DNA of 64,000 bases from Vibrio ostreae (lineage in GTDB: Bacteria > Pseudomonadota > Gammaproteobacteria > Enterobacterales > Vibrionaceae): assembly GCF_019226825.1 (NCBI RefSeq), contig NZ_CP076643.1, forward strand, positions 868,001 to 932,000, written 5' to 3'. The position numbers and the translations under genes were made by a program. Positions 48,161 to 56,586 of the stretch are shown here, piece after piece; the stretch's first letter is position 1; each line of letters opens with the position of its first letter. Below the pieces are notes generated by a model. That model saw only the letters and a program-made list of their open reading frames with translations. It was not told where the DNA came from and searched no databases.

Positions 48161-49543
48161 ATGAAATGGGTTTACTCTGCGCTCCTTGTGGGGATAATTT
48201 CAGCTCAGGTATGGGCCACTGATGTTGCATCAGGCGGGGCAACCAGTACCCGTAAAGATGGGCAGAATGCCTATTCGATGCCAGCCTCAAATCTCCCGTT
48301 ATCGAAACGACTCGATTTCAGCGTAGGAAATAGCTTTTTTCGTAACCCCTGGGTGGCCGCGCCATCTTCTACTGAAGCTCGTGACGGTCTCGGACCTCTG
48401 TTTAATACCAACGGGTGTCAGAATTGCCACATTAAAGACGGGCGAGGGCATCCCCCTGAACAGGGTGATCAACAAGCGGTATCTATGCTGGTTCGTCTGA
48501 GCATTCCGGCGTTGACTGAACAGCAAAAATCGGTTTATCGTCAACAAGGCGTGGTACCCGAACCAACCTATGGTGCGCAACTGCAGGATTTTGCATTGCC
48601 TGGCCACAAGGCGGAAGGACAAATTCGTATTACCTATGATGAAGTCTCGATTCAGTTTGCTGACGGGACACCGGTGCTGCTGCGAAAACCGAATCTTGCC
48701 ATCACCCACCTTGCTTACGGTCCGATGCATCCGGACACTCAGTTTTCCGCCAGAATTGCACCGCCTATGATTGGTCTGGGGTTGCTGGAGAGTATTCCTG
48801 ACAGTACGTTATTGAGTTGGCAGGATGTTAACGACCATGATAACGATGGCATATCCGGACGGGCGAACAAGGTCTGGGATATCGAGCAGGATAAAACCGT
48901 CATCGGTCGTTTTGGCTGGAAAGCCGGACAACCTTCACTGATGCAGCAAAATGCCTCAGCATTTAACGGTGATTTAGGCCTGACCAGCCGCCTGTTTCCT
49001 ACTGAGAACTGTTCGCCACATCAAGCATTGTGTGCCAGTCTGCCGAATGGCGGTGAACCTGAAGTGAGCGACAATATATTGAATTTTGTCGAGTTTTATT
49101 CACGACATCTGGCGGTGCCGGTACGACGTAACGTCGACGACCCTGACGTCTTAGCCGGAGAACAACTGTTTCAAAGTGCAGGCTGCGCAGGTTGTCATAA
49201 AACAGAGGTTAAGACGGATAAGCGTCCTGAATTGCCTGCACTATCTGAACAAATCATTCATCCGTATACCGATTTGTTGTTGCATGATATGGGAGAAGGC
49301 CTGAGTGATGGCCGGCCGGAGGCACAAGCCCGTGCCAGCGAGTGGCGCACACCGCCGCTGTGGGGGATTGGTTACACTCAGGAAGTGAACGGTCATACCT
49401 ATTATCTGCACGACGGACGCGCACGTAATTTAATGGAAGCCGTACTATGGCATGGTGGTGAAGCCCTCACTGCACGTGACCAGGTACTGCAGTTTGATCA
49501 CAAGCAGCGCGCCGCGCTGATCGCATTTTTGAACTCTTTATAG
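48161..49543 (+). CDS. Di-heme oxidoreductase-like cytochrome (DUF1111 family)
   Basis: 460 residues with a signal peptide (cleavage near VWA-TDV). Two heme sites: CQNCH at 86-90 and CAGCH at 342-346. The intervening ARIAPPMIGLGLLESIPDS segment and the WRTPPLWGIG and YLHDGRARNLMEAVLWHGGE ends are typical of DUF1111 proteins, which resemble diheme peroxidases. In this Fur-regulated cassette it may oxidise or reduce iron for the imelysin proteins, a function similar in logic to EfeB; that is inference. Confidence 0.88.
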   Translation: MKWVYSALLVGIISAQVWATDVASGGATSTRKDGQNAYSMPASNLPLSKRLDFSVGNSFFRNPWVAAPSSTEARDGLGPLFNTNGCQNCHIKDGRGHPPEQGDQQAVSMLVRLSIPALTEQQKSVYRQQGVVPEPTYGAQLQDFALPGHKAEGQIRITYDEVSIQFADGTPVLLRKPNLAITHLAYGPMHPDTQFSARIAPPMIGLGLLESIPDSTLLSWQDVNDHDNDGISGRANKVWDIEQDKTVIGRFGWKAGQPSLMQQNASAFNGDLGLTSRLFPTENCSPHQALCASLPNGGEPEVSDNILNFVEFYSRHLAVPVRRNVDDPDVLAGEQLFQSAGCAGCHKTEVKTDKRPELPALSEQIIHPYTDLLLHDMGEGLSDGRPEAQARASEWRTPPLWGIGYTQEVNGHTYYLHDGRARNLMEAVLWHGGEALTARDQVLQFDHKQRAALIAFLNSL

Positions 49544-49551
49544 GTGTGAGA

Positions 49552-50577
49552 ATGACATTCAAATCTATAACACCGTTTGCTTTGACACTCCTTGTCTCTG
49601 CTTGTCAGAGCACTGGCTTTGGGCAGGGACAACCGCAGCAGACCCATCATATCAGCCAGCCGGTTTACCTGGCCGAGTATCAGGCAGCTTATCGTTTTAA
49701 ACACCAAGCTGAACAGCTTCAGTCCGCTTTTACTGATTTTTGTGACAATTCTAATCTGTCCGGTGACGCATTAAAGCAGCAGTGGCATAGCACTATGCTG
49801 GCCTGGATGGCACTGCAAGGCCAGGAACGTGGCCCGGTAGCAGCACTGGAGCAGAGCTGGAATGTTCAGTTCTGGCCGGATAAAAAGAACACCACAGGCC
49901 GTAAGATGCAGAGACTGCTGAAGCAGGACCAGAGCTGGAGCAGCGCCGATATTGCCCGGCAAAGTGTGACTGTGCAGGGGTTGGGTGCGTTGGAATGGGC
50001 ACTGTATGACAGTCAGTCACCATTGATGTCAGCGCCTGAAAAGGCGTGCCCGGCTGTCACAGCGATCAGTGCAAACCTGGCGACCAAAGCCGCTATCATT
50101 GAACAGGCCTGGCAACAAAACCCATGGACGAAAATGGATGAGCCGACCTGGCTGTCGGCGTATATTGCTCTGCTCTCAAATCAGCTTGAGTACAGCATGT
50201 CGAAAATGAGCCGTCCGCTGGCCAATATCGGTCAGCCACGTCCGTATTTCTCTGAGTCCTGGCGTTCAAAAACCTCGATGCTCAATCTGAAGGCGAACAT
50301 TGAAGCGATGCAGACGCTGTATCTGAGCAGCCTGGATGGTGAACTGCGAGCACGCCAACTCAATGCTCTGGCGGATCGGGTCAAAACCCAGTATGCCAAC
50401 CTGGTCTCGACCTGGCCACAAGATCCGAGTCTATTTGACATGCTGCAAAGCAAAGAGGGCTATCGTGATGTTTTGTCGCAATATAACAAGCTAGAACAAT
50501 TAAAATATCTGCTGCATGACGAAGTCGCCGTTGAACTGGGCGTTGTAATAGGATTTAACTCAAGTGATGGTGACTGA
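49552..50577 (+). CDS. Second imelysin-family protein, lipoprotein
   Basis: 341 residues from ATG 49552 (AGGTG upstream; a GTG at 49546 is in frame). The lipobox LLVSAC is near residues 11-16, so it should be membrane-anchored. The imelysin domain (about 45-330) has WMALQGQERGPVAALEQSWNVQFWP and GLGALEWALYD in place of the GxHxxE motif, so the metal site differs from the first imelysin. It starts 8 bp after the DUF1111 gene and overlaps the next gene by 14 bases. Confidence 0.85.
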   Translation: MTFKSITPFALTLLVSACQSTGFGQGQPQQTHHISQPVYLAEYQAAYRFKHQAEQLQSAFTDFCDNSNLSGDALKQQWHSTMLAWMALQGQERGPVAALEQSWNVQFWPDKKNTTGRKMQRLLKQDQSWSSADIARQSVTVQGLGALEWALYDSQSPLMSAPEKACPAVTAISANLATKAAIIEQAWQQNPWTKMDEPTWLSAYIALLSNQLEYSMSKMSRPLANIGQPRPYFSESWRSKTSMLNLKANIEAMQTLYLSSLDGELRARQLNALADRVKTQYANLVSTWPQDPSLFDMLQSKEGYRDVLSQYNKLEQLKYLLHDEVAVELGVVIGFNSSDGD

Positions 50578-51643
50578 TCAGAATCGTCGTTCGCTGTTAA
50601 AAGCGGCATTATTCGGCGCGTGTGCTCCGGTAATGCCACTTGGCTGTGCGAGCCAGCCTGCATCGAAGCCTGCCTTGATTGGCTGCGCAATCAAAGGACG
50701 AGATAAGTTCAGTGCTGTGATTGCCGACCGGAATGGGCAAGCGATCAAGCAACTGCCTCTGCCGGGGCGCGGGCATGGCGTCGCCGTACATCCTAAACTC
50801 ACCCAGGCCACTGCGTTCGCGCGTCGCCCGGGGACATTTCTGATGGTGTTTGATTATCAGAGCGGTGAAATGATTCAGCTGCGTCCGGCAGATGATCAGC
50901 GTCACTACTATGGTCACGGGGTGTATTCCAATGGCGGTGAGTGGTTATATGTCACTGAGGGAGAGCGCGGAACCAGTCGCGGCATTATTGGTGTGTACGA
51001 TGTTGCCCACCAGTACCAGAAAGTTGCCGAGTTTTCCGGTTTCGGAATTGGTCCGCATGAAGTGATTGTGATGCCGGATGATCGTCTGGTGATTGGCGTC
51101 GGCGGTGTGCATACCAACGGCCGTGAGCCCCTCAATCTGGACAGCATGCAGCCAAGCCTGACTTACCTGACTCCGAACGGGACGATCCTTGAACAGGTGG
51201 CGTTGCCTGACCATCATCTCAGTATTCGCCACCTCGCGCACGATGGCAGTGACACAGTACTGTGCGGCCAGCAATATCGCGGCAAACCAGAGGATTACCC
51301 GTCACTGCTGGCAATGCATACCCAGGGAGGGGCGTTAAAACCGTTGCTGGCAGAACCTGAACAGTGGGCTCGTTTTAACCATTACATTGCCAGTATAGCG
51401 GCTAACGAACAATGGATTCTGGCGACATCGCCACGCGGAAGCTGTTACGGCATCTGGTCCAAACAAACCGGTGAGCTGGTTGAGCTGGCTGCGTTACCTG
51501 ATGCATCCGGCGTGGTGGCTTATGGTGATGAATTCCAGGTGAGTTCCGGCTCGGCTTTAGTGATTAACCATCGTTATCCTGAGCGCGCGGTTCAGCATGT
51601 CTCAAATGTGCAGTGGGATAATCACTGGTCGCCAATAGCGTAA
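50564..51643 (+). CDS. DUF1513 protein with Tat signal, beta-propeller-like
   Basis: 359 residues. The N terminus has a twin-arginine signal (NRRSLLKAALFG), so the protein is exported folded, perhaps with a cofactor or bound metal. The rest looks like a repeated beta-propeller: GRGHGVAVHP, YYGHGVYSNGG, GIGPHEVIV and HLSIRHLAHDG give regularly spaced His residues. GTG 50564 or ATG 50567 are both possible starts. Overlap with the second imelysin gene indicates one operon. DUF1513 proteins commonly co-occur with imelysin and DUF1111 genes. Confidence 0.85.
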   Translation: MMVTDQNRRSLLKAALFGACAPVMPLGCASQPASKPALIGCAIKGRDKFSAVIADRNGQAIKQLPLPGRGHGVAVHPKLTQATAFARRPGTFLMVFDYQSGEMIQLRPADDQRHYYGHGVYSNGGEWLYVTEGERGTSRGIIGVYDVAHQYQKVAEFSGFGIGPHEVIVMPDDRLVIGVGGVHTNGREPLNLDSMQPSLTYLTPNGTILEQVALPDHHLSIRHLAHDGSDTVLCGQQYRGKPEDYPSLLAMHTQGGALKPLLAEPEQWARFNHYIASIAANEQWILATSPRGSCYGIWSKQTGELVELAALPDASGVVAYGDEFQVSSGSALVINHRYPERAVQHVSNVQWDNHWSPIA

Positions 51644-51817
51644 ACCGCAGCACAAGGCAGAAAAAATTCCCAGTGCAGGAATCGTGTGTCAAGGCTGTAA
51701 CAGGGTAAATGCCCTGGACGTAATGAAAACGACGCAGTTTTAACACACGTCAGAGTTATCATATGCCCATATCTTTTGCCATACTGAAGTATTGGCGGGC
51801 GACATGGGCATAATATC

Positions 51818-53371
51818 ATGCAACGTTTAGGCATCCTTTTCTTGTTACTGATTTGTATCAGCACTCCGCTGTCTGCTTCTCCCTATTTCAATAAACTGGG
51901 CTGGCTTGAAGAGCCTTCTTCGGTCGAACCACTGTTACAGTTCCCCGCGCAATTAGAACGTATTTACCATGAGAATAATGATCAATTGATCTGGGGGGAT
52001 ATGCGGGATACTCAACATTTTGAACGCCAGCTTGATTTGGTGCGTCTTGCCAATATCAGCCCGTTGTTTGAACGTCAGTTACAAGCCCTCATTCATTATC
52101 GCAACCAGGGTAACTGGTTTGAATATGAGCTGCTGGCGACCGATACGCTGATGCTTTACTTAAGTTATGCCGAACAGGCACCACAGCAGGGGGTTAGCTG
52201 GTTTTTTGAACAGAAAAAACTGTTGAGTCTGCCTCAGCCAAGCGAGCAGGCATTGCTGGATCTGCATATTGCCATCGGTACGCAAAACATCAGTAGGCTG
52301 ATTGATCAATACACGCCGTCCGATCCCGCTTATCGACAGCTACTCAGTGCCTACCGTTACCTGAATCAGCAAACGCCATTGATTATGCCGGTCTATGTTC
52401 AGGCCGGACTTAAGAAGCCCGGTGATAGTCTCGAGGACCGTAACACGTTGATCACGCGGTTGGCTTTGGTGAATATTGATGTGAGCGAGGTAAGTGACGC
52501 TGTCACGTGGTATGACAATACTCTGGTCGAGCCGGTCAAACAGTTTCAGCGTATGCATGGACTGAAAGTGGATGGTTTCATCGGGAGCAACACTCTGAAA
52601 TGGCTGAATCTCAAGCTGGAGGATCGTTTGGCTTTGCTGGCTATCAATGCGGAGCGGATGCGATTATGGCCAACTGATACTGACACCAGTATTGTGGTCA
52701 ATGTCCCCGGTTTCGAACTTAAATACTGGCACTCGGGTAAAGAGGTGTTTCAGTCCAAAGTGGTGGTAGGTAAGGTCAGCCGGCCGACCCCCGTGATGAA
52801 TACCCGGCTTGACTCTCTGATTCTCAATCCGACCTGGAATGTGCCTTATAAAATTATGGTCGAGGATATTTTGCCGCTGGCTAAACGTGACCACACCTAT
52901 CTCAGCCGGCATCATATTGATATTATTGAGAGCTGGAACTCCAGTCAGAAAATGGACCCGACTCAGATTGACTGGACTAGCGTCAAACCTAAAGCCTTTC
53001 CGTATCGTTTACGTCAGCAGTCAGGCAATCAGAACGCGCTGGGTTTGTATAAATTTAATACGCCGAACAAGCGCGCCATTTACTTGCATGATACACCGAG
53101 CAAACACCTGTTTAATAATCCGTCCCGCGCGTTCAGCTCCGGTTGTATCAGGGTTGAGCATGCCGATCGTCTGGCTGTGACTTTACTGGAGATGCAGGGA
53201 ATCAATGATAAAGATTTGATGCAGGAGCAACGGGGAAGTAATCATTCGATCCCGCTTAAAAAACGCATACCTGTGCATATTATCTACCAAACAGTGTGGT
53301 ACGAGGCCGGAAGCATCCACTATCGGGACGATATTTACCGCTTTGACCGCCTGAAAAATGACAGGGGATGA
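51818..53371 (+). CDS. ldtD: L,D-transpeptidase of the YcbB/LdtD type
   Basis: 517 residues. A signal peptide (cleavage near LSA-SPY) precedes a scaffold domain. A peptidoglycan-binding domain follows (VKQFQRMHGLKVDGFIGSNT), then the YkuD catalytic domain with IYLHDTPSKHLF and the cysteine motif FSSGCIRVEH. The enzyme makes 3-3 cross-links in murein. E. coli LdtD is about 615 residues, so this is a shorter version. The order ldtD-mepK-ycbL matches the E. coli ycbB-ycbK-ycbL cluster. Confidence 0.92.
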   Translation: MQRLGILFLLLICISTPLSASPYFNKLGWLEEPSSVEPLLQFPAQLERIYHENNDQLIWGDMRDTQHFERQLDLVRLANISPLFERQLQALIHYRNQGNWFEYELLATDTLMLYLSYAEQAPQQGVSWFFEQKKLLSLPQPSEQALLDLHIAIGTQNISRLIDQYTPSDPAYRQLLSAYRYLNQQTPLIMPVYVQAGLKKPGDSLEDRNTLITRLALVNIDVSEVSDAVTWYDNTLVEPVKQFQRMHGLKVDGFIGSNTLKWLNLKLEDRLALLAINAERMRLWPTDTDTSIVVNVPGFELKYWHSGKEVFQSKVVVGKVSRPTPVMNTRLDSLILNPTWNVPYKIMVEDILPLAKRDHTYLSRHHIDIIESWNSSQKMDPTQIDWTSVKPKAFPYRLRQQSGNQNALGLYKFNTPNKRAIYLHDTPSKHLFNNPSRAFSSGCIRVEHADRLAVTLLEMQGINDKDLMQEQRGSNHSIPLKKRIPVHIIYQTVWYEAGSIHYRDDIYRFDRLKNDRG

Positions 53372-53550
53372 TCCAAATCTAAATTTGCGAAAAAAATGAC
53401 ACAGGGAAAATCCCTTTATTGGTCAAATAGTAAACTTATCTTATGACGTTCTGTGACCAAACTAGCACAAATTATGCATTTGATCTTGTCTGAGGAGTCC
53501 GGTAGTTTGCCGGATTATTAAGATCGAATTCCGTAGTTAAAGGTGTTGTT

Positions 53551-54099
53551 TTGAGTCTGTCACGTCGCGATTTTTTAAAGTTCGCCGGTTCTGGTTTGGT
53601 GCTTGCAACCTGTGCTCCGGGCATAGCCCATGCTTCTTATCCCCATAAACCTCGTGTGTTGGCTCTGAATAACCTGCATACCGGTGAATCATTAGAATCT
53701 TGTTATTTTAATGGTCAGCGCTATGTGCGTTCTGAGTTACAACGCCTGAATCACATTTGCCGTGATTTCCGCCAGGACGAAACCCATCCGATGGATAAAA
53801 ATCTGTTCGACCAGATTTCTCGTATTCAGCAATTACTGGGGGTAGAAAGCGAAGTTCAGATTATTTCTGGTTATCGTTCGCCGGTAACTAATGCCATGTT
53901 GCGCAATCGCTCTTCCGGTGTGGCGAAAAAAAGCTTCCATATGCTGGGACAGGCAATCGATTTTCGCCTTGATGGTGTGTCACTGAAACAAGTGCATGAT
54001 GCAGCGTTAAGTCTCAACGCGGGCGGTGTCGGGTACTATCCCAAGAGCCAGTTTGTCCACATAGATACTGGCCCGGTGCGTCGCTGGCAAGGCTCGTAA
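53551..54099 (+). CDS. mepK: Murein endopeptidase MepK/YcbK (DUF882, M15 family)
   Basis: 182 residues from TTG 53551, preceded by AAAGGTG. The Tat signal SRRDFLKFAG ends near AHA-SYP. The zinc-peptidase motifs are SFHMLGQAIDFRL (His and Asp ligands) and FVHIDTGPVRRW (His ligand), with SGYRSPVTNAML before. MepK cuts 3-3 cross-links made by L,D-transpeptidases. Its gene follows ldtD by 179 bp. Length equals that of E. coli YcbK (182). Confidence 0.93.
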   Translation: MSLSRRDFLKFAGSGLVLATCAPGIAHASYPHKPRVLALNNLHTGESLESCYFNGQRYVRSELQRLNHICRDFRQDETHPMDKNLFDQISRIQQLLGVESEVQIISGYRSPVTNAMLRNRSSGVAKKSFHMLGQAIDFRLDGVSLKQVHDAALSLNAGGVGYYPKSQFVHIDTGPVRRWQGS

Positions 54100-54203
54100 A
54101 CGAGGCTCGGAAATTATCCACAATCCGGGGCGCAACTTGTCAAAATGAGGCGGTAATGTCATAGTTCGGGCAACTTATTTTATTGTTTCGAACAAGGTTG
54201 CCC

Positions 54204-54859
54204 ATGTCTTTAAAATACCAGATCGTTCCTGTGACGCCTTTTGCGCAAAACTGCTCCATTGTATGGTGTGATGAAACCATGCAGGGGATTGTTGTCGATC
54301 CGGGGGGGATGTTCAGCAACTCAAAGCGTTGATTGATGAACTTGGTGTCAAGGTCGAGCAACTGGTGTTGACTCATGGCCACCTAGATCATGTTGGCGGT
54401 ACTGAACCACTGGCTGACATGCTGGGTGGGGTGGCCATTGTTGGTCCGCATCAGGACGATGATTTCTGGCTGCAAGGGCTGGAAGGTCAGAGCAAGATGT
54501 TTGGTTTTCCTCTGACCAAAGCGTTTACGCCGTCTCAGTGGCTGCAGGAAGGGGATACCATCACCTTCGGTAAGCAGGTTCTTGATGTCGTTCATACCCC
54601 GGGCCATACCCCGGGCCATGTTGTCTTGTTCAGCAATGAAGCTCGTCTGGCTTTCGTTGGTGATGTACTGTTTAACGGCAGTATCGGACGTACAGACTTT
54701 CCGCAAGGTGACTTCAATACCCTGATCAATTCCATCAAAACTAAATTGTGGCCGATGGGTAATGATGTGACTTTTGTCCCCGGTCATGGCCCGATTTCCA
54801 CCTTTGGTCACGAGCGCGCCAGCAACCCATTTGTTGCGGATGAAATGCCGTTGTACTGA
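54204..54859 (+). pseudogene. ycbL: YcbL-type metallo-beta-lactamase-fold hydrolase, frameshifted
   Basis: ATG 54204 (AACAAGG upstream) opens a YcbL N terminus (YQIVPVTPFAQNCSIVWCDE, then IVVDPGG) that breaks at a run of seven G (54302-54308) and stops 20 codons from the correct path. The correct continuation (VQQLKALIDELGVKVEQLVL, then THGHLDHVGG) is in another frame. An eighth G restores one ORF of about 218 residues, the normal YcbL length (215). Metal ligands HGHLDH, HTPGHTPGH, GDVLF and PGHGP are all present downstream. The family is glyoxalase II-like. The cause is probably a sequencing error. Confidence 0.88.
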
Positions 54860-54916
54860 TCACATTGAACGGACAGCTTAGTACTCAGACTCCGTTAATG
54901 TAGCATTAGGAATCTG

Positions 54917-55618
54917 CTAATTTTCTGCACTGTGATCAGGTAAAGGTTCTGGCTCGGCCGCGGCAAGATAGCGCCGGGTCAGACCGACAAACGCCTCCGC
55001 ACTGCGATCCAAATCACTGCTGGCAATAAACACATCATAGCCGTAAAAGCGGCGCTGATAGCACATGCGATTGGCCAGCATCGCCATCAGACCACGATAG
55101 ATCTTGCCGCCATGTTCGCAAAACGGGCGACTGTCGAGCACCATGTCTTCAAACTGATGATGCTGGTTGTGTTGCCTGGCACCCAGATAAAGCAGTGCCC
55201 GCTGCCGGAGCAGGATCTCGGTGGCAATACGCGGGCAAATAGCGTCCAGATACGGCTCGTAGCTTTTGAGTCGTATGCCAATCCAGGGCAGAGGTTGATG
55301 CCATCCTTCCTGTTCGTAGCTGCAAATGCCTATCTGGCTGATGTTATTCCACTTTACTACCCAGCCGCCATGAAACAGGTGCTGCTGAAAATGGGTGGGT
55401 GTCAGCGTATAACCGATCCAGCTTTTACGGATCAGCCAGTAGCCGCTACCACACAATATGCTCATAGCGATGAGAGACAAAAGGGCTTGTTGCCACCCCG
55501 GAGCCAGAATGACCAGAAACAAGGTCGCGACGATGGCAATAAAACCAATCATGCGCAGATAGGGAGAGCGCAGATCAAAATGGTGGTTGGATAAATGAAC
55601 GGTTTGCATAAGGTTCAC
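54917..55618 (-). CDS. DUF2982 membrane protein
   Basis: 233 residues from GTG 55618; ATG 55609 is an alternative, and neither has a strong ribosome site. Two membrane helices at about 20-65 are followed by a cytoplasmic domain with WNNISQIGICSYEQEGWHQP and LPWIGIRLKSYEPYL. The family is known from Vibrio and relatives and has no established function. It is convergent with ycbL. Confidence 0.72.
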   Translation of the reverse strand: MNLMQTVHLSNHHFDLRSPYLRMIGFIAIVATLFLVILAPGWQQALLSLIAMSILCGSGYWLIRKSWIGYTLTPTHFQQHLFHGGWVVKWNNISQIGICSYEQEGWHQPLPWIGIRLKSYEPYLDAICPRIATEILLRQRALLYLGARQHNQHHQFEDMVLDSRPFCEHGGKIYRGLMAMLANRMCYQRRFYGYDVFIASSDLDRSAEAFVGLTRRYLAAAEPEPLPDHSAEN

Positions 55619-55830
55619 GGCAATTGTCTGTTATTTCTCTGTATTTATACTCAGTAGTGCAACAAGGGATCAGTCAGGCGTATGTCTAAATTGTAGCCAA
55701 TTATGGCCGAATATCGTGTTTTTGTAGCCTAACTTGACCAACACCCTACAAAAGGCTGACGAATTTTGATATAAAACGCGCTTCAAATTTTCACCACTGC
55801 GCTTTGTGCAGTGAAATGGAGACATACTCG

Positions 55831-56220
55831 ATGAGACTTGCTCATAAGCGTAACGTGCAGGCTAAACTGCAAAAACGCATTAAAGCGATTGCAGCAAACC
55901 TTGCTTCAGCGCCGAAAACAGCAAAGCCTGCAACTGCAAAACCTGTTGTTGAAAAGAAAGCCACGGTTAAGCCAGTGGCTCAACAAGTAGCAGCAGCGAA
56001 AAAAGTAGACGTAGCATTAACTCCAAAACAGCAACAGGTGCTGGATATCGTTGCCGCCAATGCTGAAGGCATCAATCCTAAGTCGATTGGTCTGGCAGCA
56101 GGTCAGGAAGATACCAAAGCAGCTTCCTGGGCAACCGGCGCTCTGAAAAAACTACTGGACGAAAACCTGGTCGTTAAAGAGCAACTTTCAGGCAACAAAG
56201 TTATCTACAAAACGATTTAA
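55831..56220 (+). CDS. Small basic protein with Ala/Lys/Pro linker and winged-helix domain
   Basis: 129 residues from ATG 55831 (GGAG upstream; ATG 55816 is in frame). The N terminus is strongly basic (RLAHKRNVQAKLQKRIKAIA). An Ala/Lys/Pro/Val-rich low-complexity linker follows (about 28-60), then a winged-helix-like C-terminal domain (LTPKQQQVLDIVAANAEGIN to the end) with a final strand NKVIYKTI. The plan suggests a DNA-binding, nucleoid-type or regulatory protein. It has its own strong terminator. Confidence 0.72.
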   Translation: MRLAHKRNVQAKLQKRIKAIAANLASAPKTAKPATAKPVVEKKATVKPVAQQVAAAKKVDVALTPKQQQVLDIVAANAEGINPKSIGLAAGQEDTKAASWATGALKKLLDENLVVKEQLSGNKVIYKTI

Positions 56221-56250
56221 CGTCATCTGTTTCGGATCACTGTTGTTTGC

Positions 56251-56280
56251 AAAAAAGCTCCGTGTGTCGGAGCTTTTTTC
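56251..56280. terminator. Strong terminator after the winged-helix gene
   Basis: AAAAAAGCTCCG, loop TGTGT, CGGAGCTTTTTT: a perfect 12-bp stem with T tract. The following 265 bp to 56544 have no gene and should hold the promoter of the TRAP operon. Confidence 0.95.
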
Positions 56281-56544
56281 GTTTTCATTCCTGCCGTTTG
56301 TCACAAATTGGCCACTTTTTGCCTGAGTCACCTCCAGACAAACAACTACGTAGTTCTGACCGTCGTTATCCGCATTTTGATTTGTGACTGACCTGTAAAA
56401 TTAAGCAGATAGACAAAACTTATCATTAATCACTTACGTGGTTCTACTTATCCCTTTCGTTTGAGCCCTCTACAAGCCTGTTAATTACTGCGTAATCACG
56501 CTCATTTCATCATCACGTAAGTTATCCCAAAGTAGAGGAGGAGA

Positions 56545-56564
56545 TAAGGCTCACCAGAGCCTTA
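56545..56564 (+). promoter_or_regulatory. Perfect inverted repeat in the leader of the second TRAP operon
   Basis: TAAGGCTC, spacer ACCA, GAGCCTTA, ending 22 bp before the binding-protein start. No T tract follows, so it is not a terminator. It could be an operator for the linked response regulator or an mRNA 5' stem. Confidence 0.5.
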
Positions 56565-56586
56565 ATAAAAACAAAGGGACGTGAAA

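Noticed and set aside
56301..56330. Sigma-54-like promoter (TTGGCCAC then TTTTTGC) before the second TRAP operon
   Set aside because: The distance between the GG and GC elements is one base shorter than the strict sigma-54 spacing.
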